Part shown: positions 31,917-44,853 of the stretch, piece by piece
Layout: each line of letters opens with the position of its first letter
Position numbering within the stretch: position 1 is the stretch's first letter
Assembly (NCBI GenBank): GCA_023897205.1
Contig: JAHWDD010000001.1
Location: 3,782,001-3,846,000, forward strand
DNA from: Exophiala sp. HKRS030
Taxonomy: Eukaryota > Ascomycota > Eurotiomycetes > Chaetothyriales > Herpotrichiellaceae
DNA: 64,000 nucleotides
Direction: 5' to 3'
Position numbers and translations under genes: made by a program
Notes under the pieces: model-generated
What the model was told of the DNA's origin: nothing
The model's database searches: none
What the model saw: only the letters and a program-made list of their open reading frames with translations

Positions 31917-33617
31917 ATGGCCTCGTCCTCTGACCTCCGGGGCTTGTGCCCGCCTCCCTTTTTCGCCGAAAGTTCCTTTCCAGGGACAGGTGGATGTAAG
32001 TACCCGTGCTTTCAACTCGGCTATCCGACAACAGACACTGACCGGTCCAGTCGTCTCCGGGCGCTTTTGTATGCCTATAACCGGCAATTACACATGTTGT
32101 CTACCCTGTCCGACCACTGACTGGACTTATGGAGATGGTATGTCATGGTACATGAATCGGTGAGCGACGACTGCTGATCTTCATGTTAGGATTTGAGAGT
32201 CGAACCGAGATCGCAAATTGGGTCAATGTAGCAGCATTTGTTTTATCGATATATCTTATGCTCTCATTCCTGGTTCTTCCTGTGAAATTCACACATCGAC
32301 ATTATCTTAGTGTCTGCTTGTCACTTGCAGTCATCTTCATCGAGGTTCGTGGCACCCGAGGCAGCTTTACAGCCAAGGCTGACGATATTCGCAGCTAGCG
32401 TTCATTATTCCACTGGCAGGAAAACCTGATCAATGCTTCAATGAGATCACACCCAACGATATGCACACTAGCGGCGTCTGCGCAATCAGCGGCGCCTTCC
32501 TGATGTTCGGCGGCTGGGCTGTCATCATCTGGGTCTTCTGCCGTGCACTTGCGCTTCATCTTCAAATCTGCTGGGAACTGGTACCTGGCGACAAATTCTT
32601 CTACGGGGCTCTCGCGTTTGGCTGGCTGATCCCTCTAATCGGTATGGCCCTGACGTTGGGCTTGACCGGAGTCTCCTTCCGGTTTGGGATCGTTTGCCAT
32701 GTCAACCACAAGGATTCTTTGCAGGACTTTTGGGGGCCGTTACTAGCTTTTGCTGCGCTGGCCATGGTACTTCAATTCATCACCATTGGGTACTGCGTAC
32801 ATGTCTACATCCGAAGTCTCCTCGATGACAAGACGACGACCACCAACAGCTCACAAGCTCCTACATATTCGGGCAGTATCAAGACACTATCCGCGCGACG
32901 GGCTTTTCGCCGAGTCAAGCGGGTCATTGAACTTCAATGGCGCGGCGCGTTCCTGGTTATTGTCATCATTGCCGAGGTCGTTTTCTTCTCCGTGGTCTTT
33001 GTGTCAATGGACAACAGCACTCAAGTCAACGAAGCACTGATTAAAAGAGCCCAGCCATGGCTCACCTGTTTAATCGCCAGTCAGGGCGACAAGAACCAGT
33101 GTCTATCTAAAGCGGGAGAATTGGTGCAGTCTGAGGGTGTAGTTATGGCTGTGCTCATTATCCTCGGGGTAGGTCTACTTTCCCAACGATTATGGCAACA
33201 TGGCTAATCATATGATAGTTGAGCGGCTTCTGGTGCCTGATGTTCCTGGGCCGATGGTCCATGCTTCAAGGCTGGGTCGAACTTTTCAAGTCGCAGTTTA
33301 AACGCAAGAACGAATTCGTCTCGGCTGATGCCAGACGGTTTTCGAACGACGCTCGTACGTACGAAATGCTAAGCGGAACGGGGCATCAACTGAACATCAC
33401 ATCCCCAGATCGAGTTCTAAGCCCTACCTCGCGCGGAGGAATCATGTCCCCAGAGCCTGATTCGAAGCAAGATTACGCAGGAGGCGCACGAACTTATGTC
33501 AACCCGGTGACGAGTTACTCCTATCCACGACCGCCTAGTCAACACAAGGACTGGGACCCTAGAGCAACACATGCCAGGCCCGATGTCGCATATGATATGC
33601 AGACATTCAAAGGGTGA
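31917..33617 (+). CDS. Frizzled/Smoothened-like seven-transmembrane protein
   Basis: Five exons (31917-31995, 32051-32137, 32190-32344, 32395-33168, 33219-33617), all in phase, about 497 residues. The short N-terminal ectodomain is Cys-rich (LCPPPFF; RFCMPITGNYTCCLPCPTTDW). Seven hydrophobic segments follow, among them WVNVAAFVLSIYLMLSFLVL, LSVCLSLAVIFIELAFIIPL, AFLMFGGWAVIIWVFCRAL, ALAFGWLIPLIGMALTLGL and FLVIVIIAEVVFFSVVFV. A Cys in the first extracellular loop region (GKPDQCFNEI) and the HTSGVCAISGA segment fit the fungal Frizzled/Smoothened-like family, a putative G-protein-coupled receptor class without a full Wnt-binding domain. The cytoplasmic tail (about 110 residues) is Ser/Pro/Tyr-rich with SPDRVLSPTS-like phosphorylation sites. 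Ligand and coupling are unknown. Leader and tail regions around the gene are unusually long. Confidence 0.85.
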
Positions 33618-36600
33618 ACATTGCCCACACTGGGCCACAACACACGACCTTTCCTTTGAACCACCACCCGTGTACCTATATCCTTTTCGGCAGCCACCAA
33701 GGGTTGAATTTTCTCAATGACTTGGTAACAAACAGCAGACCTGCACGCTACCCACGGAGAATGGTTCGAAGCAGACATTCTTTTATCCCCATTTATATCT
33801 CATATTAACATCGAGCGGCATCATTCATGATTTGATTGTACAGAGCCAGTGGAGTCTAGGACTGAGACGGCCCTTTTTTGGGGGGCAGGGACTTGTCAAT
33901 AGAACAAGAGCAAACGTATCGGTTCGCGCCGAAAAGAGGGACCAAGGTACAAAAGCAAGCATTTCGGGGAAGAAAAATGACCGACAGTATTCTCGATCAT
34001 TGTCATTCTACAAGAGAGAGAATGAGACGCAATGTACAAAGAAAAAGGAAAGCGAAAACGAAGTGTAGGAAGAGACGGATATACCCTTTGCAGATCTTGC
34101 AGATTTCATGTCTTTGGATGAGAGAGCGAAGGAGCCAGCACCTGACATTTTTTTGGATGATTATTGTTTTTGGAAGACTACTCGTTTTGTATAGGACGAG
34201 ACTGGACAAGTGGTGATGGTGGTGGTGGATGGGTTGATGGATGCATCGCAGGTGGGTTTTTTGTGGTCAGCACATCTTTTGATGCTGCTATATACCTATG
34301 TACTCGTATCTCGTCATTTGTCTTGTAGTACTTTGAGCGGATAGAAATGTTGTTGGAGAGGGAGAGAGAGACAAAAACCAGATTAAAAATGTTGTCTTCT
34401 GATCGTGAAAGTGGTGAACATGACTTTTTCGCTCATGTTACGGTCCATGAGTACAACGGTAACACCACATCTGAGGTTCGGTCCATCTCGTGAGAGTTCT
34501 ACTAGTCTTGGAGAGTTTTCCCAAGGGTCACGATCCTTTCAATCTTTTTCCCACAAACCCGGTAGGAGGTAAGACCAAAGATGTCCTTGGGCCGGGGGTT
34601 TGTCTCCCTCGAACCTTGTGGTCCCCGTCCCGTGTACCCGGGTAGGTAGTTACGACGCAAAAAGAAAGGCAAAAGGACGATTTTCCAAATCAAGATCATG
34701 CTCCGTAGGTATCCCGGGTACTCAAAAGAGGCTCACAGTAACACTCTCTTGACGGAGTAAAATTCTCCTCCCCCGGTCCCCGGGATGGTGCTTCCCCTTC
34801 CCCCCCATCATTGTCACATTGTTGCCAGTTTGTTTTCCAAGTTGTTTCTTTTTTTGAGGCGAGATTGTTCCACCCTCGGTAAAAGTTCTCCGTAAGAAGG
34901 GTGACGTGATTTGCATGCCCTTCGGTAATCGTGAACCGAGCGAGAGGATTGTACAATATCATGAAAGGGGCCGAAACCCAACAAAGAAGAAAAAAAGGGT
35001 GGCCCGATCTTTTTGCAAGGGTTGTTTGGAGAAGGTAGTAAGGGAAAAAAAAGAGAATGTGACGTTGTCCCTTGTACCCTGGCTCATCACCTACCTACAT
35101 GAGGTTGAGTGGCATTTTGGTTGTTCTCTTCAAAGTCCCGCTCCCCGGTAAGGACAAAGGGAGAAAATGACAAAGGGCTTCGTACTTTTCTCTCGTGGAA
35201 ATGGGAAAGTAAATGGTACCTGTCCAAGGTACGTGGGTAGGAAGGTAATTTGGAACCAACCTTTTGATAACTTTGTACTGTACAGGATTCACTAGTACAG
35301 GGGACTTGCTATGTCCGCCTTCGACAACTACTTGATCGAAGATTTCAGACATCCATTTTCTTTTTGGCACATGTGAAAGTTTGGTTGGAATTTTTGCCTC
35401 GGGTGTTGTCGAGAAGAATCTTCTTTTTCTTTTCCTGTACTTACCAGTTCTGTAATACCCTAGGTACATTGGTAAGTTCGGAGGAATATTCTATTTTGGC
35501 TTAAATGGTTTGTTGAAGAGTAAGTGAGTAATAAACTCTATCAGTACCGACCTTTTACCTCTTTTATTCCTTGTCTCCGTAGTGTTCCATCTCAGATCCC
35601 CATCCCATCGTGTCATTTTTTGAGGGGTTCATGGATTGACATTCAAGTGTACTATAGATTGAATTACCTGGGGGGAGGAGAGAGAGAGAGAAAGAGACGA
35701 AGGATGAAGTTTGATGTCTTTGAAAAAAGACAAAAATAAAAGGTGACCAAGAGCGGCCCAATCGTTCCCACAAGTGTTCCCGCGTTTTTCGCGTTTTACT
35801 ACTCTGTAGAAAAGCCTCGACATGCCTATGAAGCGAAGTACAAAAACTCTGATGAATCAGACGAGCGATCAGGACCATGGTGGTGATCATGGTGGTGGTA
35901 AGTGAGTCAGTCGTCTCAAACAATGAATGATGTAACAGTCCAATTCTCTGATAATATCCGTACGGTAAATGTGTTTGAGAATCTGCATGTCAGCGGGATG
36001 AGGAAAGATGTTGACGTCGACTGCGTCATAAACTGCCCTAGTGTAAGAGTGTGAGAGTTCATCTGAAGTTCTAGGTAGGTAAACAGTCTACAGTCTACAC
36101 AATACTCACTTCTCGTATTACTCACTAACTCTTACTCCGTAGTCAACATCATCATCATCATCACCATCACATTACGAATCTCAACTCTTCCGGGTCAAAC
36201 ATGAGCGAAGTCGCAAGCTTGTGACATTGTCTGTTTTGCGACTCTTTTCACACCCTTCAGGATCTTCGTACAGTAAAGTTCGTCATCTTCACGGAAACAG
36301 ACTAATATAGAAACGAGTCTAGAAACACAAACCCCCGGAGAGTAATGAAAGAGACCCCATTTATCATTCTAGGTTACCTACAATAGGTACACCATGAAAA
36401 AAAGAGAACTTCGTTTGGACAATACCCACGAGTTCATCTTCCCGATTCATCATGTTGAAACATGGCCGAACGAGAAGAAGAGAAAAAAAAGAGAAAACCC
36501 ACCTACCTACTTCCCTTTACGAGTACGATGAAACAACCGAAGTAGGTACTCCGTACAAAACGGTTAGCTTTTAGCATCGAGCACTTTGCAAGGGTTTTTG

Positions 36601-39600
36601 ATGCATCTGATGTTTCGTCGGCCTGCTCTCTCTCTCACCGATTGCGTCTTCTTCTTCGCCTCACGAGTACGAGGAGGAATAAGTTCCGTCGTCGATGACG
36701 CTCCCTACGACGACCTTTTGATGCAACGATACTACATGTACTTTGTTTACGGAATATCGCAAGTCATTGACGTGGCTCCAGCCGAGTGTCGATCAAGGAA
36801 CGGGTTGCGTCAGGAAAAAAACACCGAACGATGTCAGCGATCAACATGACATGACATTTTTTTGAAGATCTCTTTCTGATCCTGTACAAGTTATGACCTA
36901 CAGTACAAGTAACCCTAGGGTTGAAAGTGGTCGATCATCTCATGCACGAGCGTTTTAACCTTGTACTGGTAGAGAACTGGTCGTCGCGATACGAGCACCT
37001 TGAACACCGACTCGCCCTCCTGGGAACTCCATACTTTGTTATCCGTATCGAGTCAGCAAATCTCATTCCTGCCTCCATATCCTCCTTGGTACCTCATACT
37101 GTACTCGCTCAATCAATAAATCAGTATTTTCTGATAAAAGGATCGTTTCTCACGTCCAAGTCCAAATTGCGCCTCGACTAACAACTGTACAGGACCCGGC
37201 ACAATACCATGTATGTACTAGTTCGCCAATCTACACAAAGTACTCCCACTCGAAGACCCCCCCCCGGTGTAATAAAGGCTAGTGATTTCGATGACTACTA
37301 TACCACAACGGGAATCTTCTCCTAGCGTCGCCGCGTCTTTTGGGTGGTCCGGTGTCATCGTTTAAAAGCTTCTATTGTCCGCGGATGCAGGCATCATGCA
37401 TACCGGTTGTTTCAGAACTTTCTTCACGATTACTTTTGTACACAACTCCTCCGACGGTGGCTTTTCTTTTGGTCGTTCGAGAATTCTTTCTATGGAGTAG
37501 TACTGGTGCGCAGATCAAATTTGTCTTTTTACGTGAAGTCTTAGTTCGCGAGTTCTAAAGAGTATGGGTGTGCGAGGTCACAATGCTGAATCCCCCCCGC
37601 CATTTGTTTCAGCCTATATGCGCATACACCTTACTATACCTACAGAAGTTGGTTCTGTCTACGTACTGATGTCACCCTATGGGGCATCTACAAGTCCATG
37701 TCCTTGAAGTGTGAAAACAAAAGTGGTTGGGAAACAAATTGTCGCACCATCACGAAAAAACGATGTGCAGAGGACCGTGCCGATACTAACTACTACTACT
37801 ACTACTTACCACCACCGCTTCCAGACACATGGTAAACTCATCAATATCCGTTAAAATACCATGTGAATTTTGTTGTTATTACACGCCTCAAAAGGTGCGG
37901 TTGCGACGTATTCGGTACCGAGTACAGTAGAGGTATTCCGTACACGCACCGTAGGGAATACCTAGCTACAGTACAGCAGGTAGGCCCAAAAATGGGCTTA
38001 TTAGTCCTTTCCCTTTCCCTGAGTGCCCACCACCACCACCCTGCTCCCCTCCCTCGGCAACTGGTGCTACAATGCTATGTACAGGAGGGTTTCTTCGCTT
38101 GGAGCAATACTTCGCTTGCGCCACCGGCTTGGGTTGTTTCGCCATGGCAATGATGGTACCCTCGTACTCGTACGAAGTGATGAATGATTCTGTACCCGAC
38201 AATCCGTAATTCTTGGACTAGGACTCCTCTTTGTAGGCTTTCAGTCAAAGATCGACGAAGCGGTTTGGGTCCCACAAGGCTCACTACTCGGAACGACGAG
38301 GGTGGGACTAATAATTCTTTTGCTGGGCATCTGCACGTGGACGTAAAAGGAAACCCAAGAAGAAAAAAGAGAGAGACAGGGGGGTGCTTTTGGTAATAAC
38401 CCTTCTCCGTTGGAAGCGTTGCAAGATATCTTTTCAAATGACAAAATGCATTTTTATTTCACACACCCAAGTCGACAAAAAGCCCACCCTCGACTACGGA
38501 GAGTACCTGCAAGGGCGAGCATGACTCGTACAACGTTTTGGGGTCGTGGCGTTCGATGGTCGATCACTCATCATGCTGGAAGCGAAATAACATGGATTCG
38601 ACCACAAGACACAAACACACACAAGACACACCAAACAGACCATGGGAGAAATTGGGTTCCTTTGGGCCATTGGAGTGGAATGATGTGCGTCGAGAGAGTA
38701 TGGGAGGCTGCCTCGGCGGGGGATCTGACTCGATCCTGTCGTGCAAGACACGCGTGCGCCCGCAAGGTCTCGCAAAGGTAGGTAGGCACCCCTCTCCCAC
38801 ACATCAATGCTCTCTCTCGTGGGCCCTTTTGGGGGGCCAACAAAACGTCGCTTGCGTCTTGAGAAGTTGGTCGCACCGGGTGAAACTCAACATTCTAAAA
38901 CGTCGGTTCGTCGTGAGAGGGAAGAGAGAGATGCAACTCCCCGATAAAGTTGCACACAAACTGCCACAAAATCCGCCAACCGAGTAAACGGCAAAAGTCA
39001 TGCGTGTCCCCTCCCGTCCATGCACCAACCTCCACTGGTTGTTGAGAAGGTAAGTGTTTGGTAATTGGGAGGAGGCTTCTTCCAAAGGAGAAAAGAGTTG
39101 ATATAGGCACGATAGAAATATATTCTCCTTCAGACATCGCGCATTGAGAAGATAGGCACGACGCTGTACACACAAATGCCATTTCACGTATTGGGAATCC
39201 ACACGACACATGGAAAAGTTGTAGGGGTACTTACCCTTTGCACCATCGTAACCCAGAGCGAAAAGAAAATTCGGCCTGGTTGGTATCGCACCGGCGCGAG
39301 AAAAACAACGGAAACAGGGGACAAACGGAGTTGAGGACTGAGATCGAACAGGGAGAGACAACTGTCTTTTTTTTGGAGATGCGCTCTTGTCTTTTTGGTC
39401 CTTTCTGGATGAAGCAGAAATTTCGACAACCCGAACCCAAAAAAGGCGAGCTCTATTTTCGATTTCGTCGATATCCTTTTTTTTGTGTGGTCGATGATGG
39501 GGCATCGTTTATTTTTCGCTCTGATCGCACATCGTAGAACCTTCCGCCCATGGTTCAGGGTCGTAAAGCCACACACTTTTTGTTGGAAAGCGCTCTCTCG

Positions 39601-39680
39601 TTGTTCGTCTCGATCGGGGAAACCGTAACCACAAACTCATGTTGACATTCTCACCGACCCCCATTCCTCTCTCCAATTAT
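33618..39680. other. About 6 kb with no recognisable gene
   Basis: Many short ORFs occur on both strands but none has a family motif, and the longest (minus, 38804-39505) changes character along its length. The DNA is rich in poly-purine stretches (gaaaaaaag, gagagagag) and in the words TACCTAC, GGTAC and CCTAGG. TACTCCGTA occurs at 36133 and 36547; a (TCA)n run at 36144-36170; a (TAC)n run at 37788-37808. It may be regulatory sequence or long untranslated or non-coding RNA for the seven-helix protein gene; I see no tRNA and no transposon. Confidence 0.5.
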
Positions 39681-40032
39681 CTATACGGCATCTCTCTTTC
39701 CCTCCTTGACCTCCTTGAGAGCCTTCATGGTTCCGTGCAGAGCATGTCTGTGGTTTCTTCGGAACTTGGGATCGGTGCCCTTGAGGGACGGATATCTGTG
39801 GGTCTTTGGCTTCTTGATACTGTTGTTTCACACACATCTGTCAGTCCATGTTTTCCCTTTCCTGGCCGTGGCTGCTGGAGCGCTGGCAGCGTGGGGGAGA
39901 ACGTCCGTACCCGTTTCGGTGAGCCTTCTTGGCCTGGTTGTGCTGAGACGAGTTCTTTGACTCTGGACGACAACTGTTAGAACGAGACTTCTTTACCGGT
40001 CCCCAGAAACCACAAGGCTACTTACTGGCCAT
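39681..40032 (-). CDS. RPL29: 60S ribosomal protein eL29
   Basis: Three exons: 40032-40026 (7 nt), 39962-39911 and 39819-39681, giving 65 residues, the normal size for fungal eL29. The joined protein reads MAKSKNSSQHNQAKKAHRNG, then IKKPKTHRYPSLKGTDPKFR and a C-terminal basic helix (RRNHRHALHGTMKALKEVKE). This is the conserved eL29 sequence, a small basic protein at the 60S subunit surface near the exit tunnel. The first exon carries only ATG GCC A, so a transcription-start-proximal intron of 63 bp interrupts codon 3; such an arrangement is frequent in ribosomal protein genes and easily missed in ORF scans. Donor and acceptor sites are GT and AG throughout. Confidence 0.95.
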
Positions 40033-40438
40033 CTCGACGGTATTGGTGACCTGAGAATGATGCGCGGCTTGTGTTTGTCGAGAAATCAGTACGATTGACG
40101 TCGCGGGAATCTTGAGGTTGCTGAATTTACAAAATGTGGGTGTCCTTTCTGGGAATGTTTGCCGCAGGCTTGGCATAATTTTGGGGTGCGGTCATTGAAT
40201 TTCTAAAGCGGCATGTAACGTTCATGAGCACGAGTAGGGAGCAAACCTGAAGTGAACATACTTACCCAAGGTATACAGACACATCAAATGCATTAAATCA
40301 ATCAATTTTCTAAAAGGTATCTTTGATGCTAGCGCTTTGGCCGTCATGAGTCTTTCCATTACACATATAAAAATTGTCTTTGGTATCATCATATGCAGGT
40401 CGTTCGTTGCTCCATCACCAAATACTTTTTCCCTCGTT
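40033..40438. other. Intergenic between RPL29 and LOS1
   Basis: About 400 bp combining the RPL29 upstream region and the LOS1 3' region, both on the minus strand. No gene, tRNA or repeat is visible. Confidence 0.6.
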
Positions 40439-43400
40439 TCACAACTGTCCTCCCTGTGCAATGAATTTGGCGAAGAAAGCCTTGAAGCCCTTGGGCTCCA
40501 TGGTTGCCAGTTTCTGCAAGTAATCGGAGATCATGCTATCATTCATACCCATCGTTCGCAATTCATTTTCCTGAAGCCAAGAAAGGTATTGTTGGCCAGT
40601 CTTTAGATAAATCGTCTTTTGTAAACCTGCCGCTTCAGAAAGTGCTTGACGGGCTTGGGCATCCTTGCTGTTGAATGCCGGGTTAGTCGGCAAAGCCCAG
40701 CACAATGGCGAGAACCTAGTTATCATGAACTGGTCGAAGCCTGGAAGTGCCGGCTGAGGTGCGGCTCCGTTGCCAGTCACCTGACCAGTTGCGGAGACCA
40801 CGTCCGGTCCGCCCCAGACGGTACACATTCTTGACAGGACAATGAATGCCATTTTGGCAGTAGGAAAATCGTCGACATCTCGGGCGAGTTGTTCAATCGA
40901 ACTGATGACAGATTCAAAAACAGGTTGATTGGTCGCGCTGACTAGAACGGCGCCAAGATCGTTTCCAAGAATGATCATCAGGAAGTTGAGGTACTCTCGC
41001 TTCAATTCAGCCAGTTCAATCTCATCATCTGTTCCCGAAGTACCTGCAGACATTCCAGCAAAGACTCTTTGCAGGAGGCCCGAAAACAGGCGATCAAGGA
41101 AATTGGAAATGTCATTCTTGAAACTGTAAATGACTTGGTCGAGTAGTCGAAGGAACAATGCCATCTCATCTCTCGTTGACGATTCGGTCAAAAGACCTTC
41201 CACCCATTGAGGCAGCTGTTGCATCATTTGAGTGCCCACAATGCCAACCAGGCGTGAAAAGGCAAACCTTGCAGCCGTCCTAATCTGGAACGATGACTTC
41301 AGTGCAGTCAGAGTGACCAATGTTGCTTCTGCAACCTGTGCGAAAGCTTGCTTGGCCTGTGAAGCGGGCTCAGATCCAGCAGGCCGTGCGGCGGCACCTA
41401 GGGTGAAATCGGAATAACCCCGAGCTATCGTACCGAGCGCCATGATTGAGTGGTGTATCTGGAGGTTGGCCAGTTCGTTCCCTGTCCTTGCAGACTCGAG
41501 GTTGCGTTCGATCTCAGAGAACAATGGTTGCATGACGACTTGCACGTATTGCGCTTGTTTATCGGGCCCGGCTGATGTCGCACCACATATACATCCCACG
41601 GCTTCGAACAGATAGAGCTGGCTTTGAAATGTCGAGTCTGCACTTGACTCATTGTCTGATGACATGTCATCCCCCTCGGACTCCTTGGGAATCTCCGCTC
41701 GGACGACGAGAATGTCCTGTAAGCTGTGAACTACCACTTCGGTTGCATCTCCAAGGTGAGTTCGCAACTGGCGGATCAGACGCTGTGTAAGATACCAAGC
41801 TCGGGCTTTCACCTTCAAGCTTGGATGATGTGCAAGCTGAAGGAAAGCCTGTAGGACCGGTTGTATATACTCGGTCTGCTTCTCGAAGAAGGTACTGTGT
41901 CTGACACATATTTCCATGAATTGAAGCTGAATCGCAGGATGACCAAAAGAGCCAACGTCTGATATACGTTAGTATGAATATAAAAGGAATTCAAAGGCAT
42001 AGTCTTACTTGACTGAACCATCTCCAGCATCATCTGAGTCAAATTTTCGGCTGCTGGAGTATTTGGCTTAATCTTCTGGAGTCCTCCACCCTTTCCGACG
42101 AGATCACCTAAAAGATACACCTCGTGGAGAGCCAGATCTAGATCGCGCCAGTCGAGCTGTGAACCTTGAGTTCTGAGTCTCTGAAATGTCTCATGGACTA
42201 GTGTTGAGATGGCTTGGACATAGAGCTGCTCGTCTGCACCAGCAATCGTCGCTTGAAGAGACGCCAATCTCTTTCGCAGATCCTGAAATTCCGCTTCGTC
42301 GGTCTGCTCGTCCTCTTGGTTCCAATCTGCTGTATCATCGTATCTCATTTTTGTGAAAATGGCTTTAAGTATTGGCAGAAGCATAGCTGCGCACTGATCG
42401 GATCCGGAATTGGCGCTAGTCCGTCGAAGAAAAGCGAGAACATCATTCATCGCGGTGAGGACAGTGGAACAGACTTCATCAAAGATATCAGAAAAGAAAC
42501 GTAGAAGGTGCGGTAGGAAAGCCTCCAGCAACTGTTCAGCTTTGATCCACGTTTGGGAGCCCTGAATTTCAGTATCCAAAATCTTGACAAGGTCTGCCAC
42601 TGTAGTATTGACAAGCTTGGCCACCGTTTCAGCAAGATCGACATCGTAATTTGAAGCTCTACTGTCACGCAAAGGTGGACAAGTCACCAGCTTGGAAACC
42701 ACTGTTTCGAGGTCCAAAAAGGTAATCATGTTGATCTTGTCAGCCGCGGGCATACCCTTCGCGACCGTCTCGGTGAAGACGTCGACGGCAGCATCACGAG
42801 CCATTTCCTCGCCGGGTCGAGGATTGACTTTCTGAGCGCGCTCCAACTGATGGAACAATAATTCAAGCATCTGCTGGTTCACCACCAGAGAGATATCGAT
42901 CCAGCTAACCCACTTTGCAACAGCCTTGAGGCAGAGCTCGGCCACAACATCATTCGAACTTCTCCATTGCGACAATATCTCCTCCCAAGATCGTGCAATT
43001 TTCTGTACATCACGCTCTCGGACGAGGTCTTTCAGAGTGCTTGCGCGCTCCTGCTCGTCAGGAGATCTTGACAATAAAACGTCTCCAATTTCATCATGGA
43101 TAGAGTTGAGTGCCGTCAAGTAGAAAACAACACCCGGATAGTTGTATCTCGTGCCAGTCTCTTTTGAAGTCAAAGCAAGTAGGTCATCAAAACATGTCTC
43201 CCATCCCGAGCCGTAGAATGCCGCAAAGAGGAGTGTGATTGTCTGGGCGAATTTGTTGAGAATTGTTCCCGGGTCGGGTATTTCTTCTTCTGTAGATGAT
43301 CCGTAGAATTTATGCAGATAGGCCATCAGTTGGTCTTTAATGACCTTCAACCCCGCCTGATCCACCAGTCCTGCCTGTAAGGCATTGTTGACGATCTCCA

Positions 43401-43640
43401 GGCAGAATATCCGAATCACCATAGGCTGACGAGGGACCTGGAGGGATATGGACAGGCACGGCTGCCATGCGGAAGGCTCTTGCCGGAGTTGGTTGACATA
43501 GTCGAATGCCTGCCGCTTGAGGGTAGGGTCCGAGGTAGGACTGTAAGCGATCTGAATCGCTGAGATGATCTGGAATCGCAGTCAGACGAGTAAAGGGGTG
43601 TGGACTGCACGCCATAGATCGAACTAACCTGGTCATCCAT
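40439..43640 (-). CDS. LOS1: Exportin-T, tRNA nuclear export receptor
   Basis: Los1/XPOT is a karyopherin-beta family receptor that binds mature tRNA with Ran-GTP and carries it through the nuclear pore. Exons are 43640-43629 (MDDQ, 12 nt), 43569-42009 and 41958-40439, phase-consistent, 1,030 residues. The N terminus reads [30 protein letters not shown] and PWxPC-type [11 protein letters not shown], then the Xpo1-like repeat [19 protein letters not shown]-type helices continue to the C terminus, including [17 protein letters not shown] and the region [23 protein letters not shown], ending [10 protein letters not shown]. Length and order match fungal Los1. Nothing is missing from the frame. 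The tiny first exon is supported by the phase and by the expected N-terminal sequence. Confidence 0.93.
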
Positions 43641-43749
43641 CAGGTAATGCCAGTGTTCCTCACCCACCTGGTCAAATCCGGAACACTGGTCGAATGGTAT
43701 AGTCACCGCATGGGGGGTGAAACTAAAGTGGAAGCACGTGCTTCCTGGA

Positions 43750-44010
43750 CTATTCCATGGCGATGACGGCAAATAGATCTTCTTGTAATAGATGGCTCTG
43801 GTATTTCTTGTATCTCGTAGCGAGGACGACCGATTTCTCCAGCAAAATATGGCTTGCAGACAGGCAGTTGTTGTAGTTGTGGCCGGCCCACTTCAAATTC
43901 ACTGGACTCGGGGCCAGTTTGAGGCTGCCCGCCCGCTGTGAAATCATCCCGGCCTTGGCATCTTGCCGTGCTGCTTTAAGACTCGCCTGTGCCGTACTAA
44001 GAAGGTGCAT
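43750..44010 (-). CDS. Small hypothetical protein upstream of LOS1
   Basis: A single-exon ORF of 86 codons on the LOS1 strand, ending 110 bp before the LOS1 start codon. The protein has two Ala/Lys-rich helices at the N terminus (MHLLSTAQASLKAARQDAKA) and a C-terminal block SASHILLEKSVVLATRYKK, then YQSHLLQEDLFAVIAME, which has the regular hydrophobic spacing of a helix. There is no signal peptide or membrane segment. I do not recognise the family, although the composition is clearly protein-like. It may be an independent short gene or an upstream ORF on a long LOS1 leader; the short distance permits either. Confidence 0.5.
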   Translation of the reverse strand: MHLLSTAQASLKAARQDAKAGMISQRAGSLKLAPSPVNLKWAGHNYNNCLSASHILLEKSVVLATRYKKYQSHLLQEDLFAVIAME

Positions 44011-44466
44011 GTTGCCTTCCTTTTGTAGTTACACCTCATCTCGCTCTAAATGCGTGATATAAGCTGGATATCCGACATGGCCGAACGGGTCTCTCTGTTA
44101 TACCCGGAACACAGCTACTCCTGTGTTGATCATGCTGCTGCATCGGACCAATCGAGCAATAGTTTACGGCCGAAGGAGAACCCCAGACGCTTACTTGGGT
44201 TCTGTGATGCGGACCCGCAGCTCGAAGCGAATGTCGAGATTATTAATGGAGAATATCTAGGAGAGTATAAGAGTCTTCATCAGTACTCAGTAGGGGGGTA
44301 AGTTGATGTCTTCTGTACTCTGTCCCTTACCAAACTACTTGGATGGCTCCATTATCTACACTCTTGCGTCTCAGATAAATCGGCACAATCAACCCAAGAC
44401 TTCCAGCATCTCTACTACCTGTTCGGAACACCTACTGTACGAGCATAACACACCATATACTTCATA
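44011..44466. other. Intergenic, no clear gene
   Basis: About 455 bp between divergent genes. An 83-codon plus-strand ORF at 44050-44301 is open, but no family is recognised and it covers what should be a shared promoter region. Confidence 0.5.
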
Positions 44467-44853
44467 ATGTCTCTGTCCAAACTTCTGAAAGGCTTCTCCA
44501 TCTTTGCGTTAGTCGTCGGCACCGGAGATGCCCTTGGTGGAACGAGTGTGCTTGAGAAGGCAAGCGGTGATGCGTTCACCTCCACCAATTCCTCCCTCAT
44601 AGCGCTCACCGACAGCCAACTTCGCTTCCTTGGAACTTACTGGGCAGGCTATGGAGCAATGTTATGGTGGGCTAGTAACGACCTGACTACACGACGCGTG
44701 CCATTGGCTATATTGGGAGCTACCCTGTTTGCTTCCGGCATCGGGAGGTCGATCTCTGCAATGATACATGGATTTCCTTCAGGTGTGATCATTGCAGCAA
44801 CTGGAGTTGAACTATTGATGCCGCCTGCTATTTGGCTGCTGGGACAGTGGTGA
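44467..44853 (+). CDS. DUF4345-type small integral membrane protein
   Basis: One exon, 128 residues. Four hydrophobic segments are visible: LLKGFSIFALVVGTGDAL, TYWAGYGAMLWWAS (after DSQLRFLG), PLAILGATLFASGIGRSI and GVIIAATGVELLMPPAIWLL. The order, a Gly/Ser-rich first loop, then the motif F-x-x-x-Y-W-x-G-Y-G and a GRxIS box, fits DUF4345 proteins, a family of about 130-residue membrane proteins of unknown function found in bacteria and fungi. The first segment could act as a signal anchor. It is isolated, with about 450-550 bp of non-coding DNA on each side. Confidence 0.75.
   Translation: MSLSKLLKGFSIFALVVGTGDALGGTSVLEKASGDAFTSTNSSLIALTDSQLRFLGTYWAGYGAMLWWASNDLTTRRVPLAILGATLFASGIGRSISAMIHGFPSGVIIAATGVELLMPPAIWLLGQW

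Noticed and set aside
38804..39505. 233-codon minus-strand ORF
   Set aside because: No recognisable domain; includes purine-run translations and overlaps a region with equally long plus-strand ORFs.
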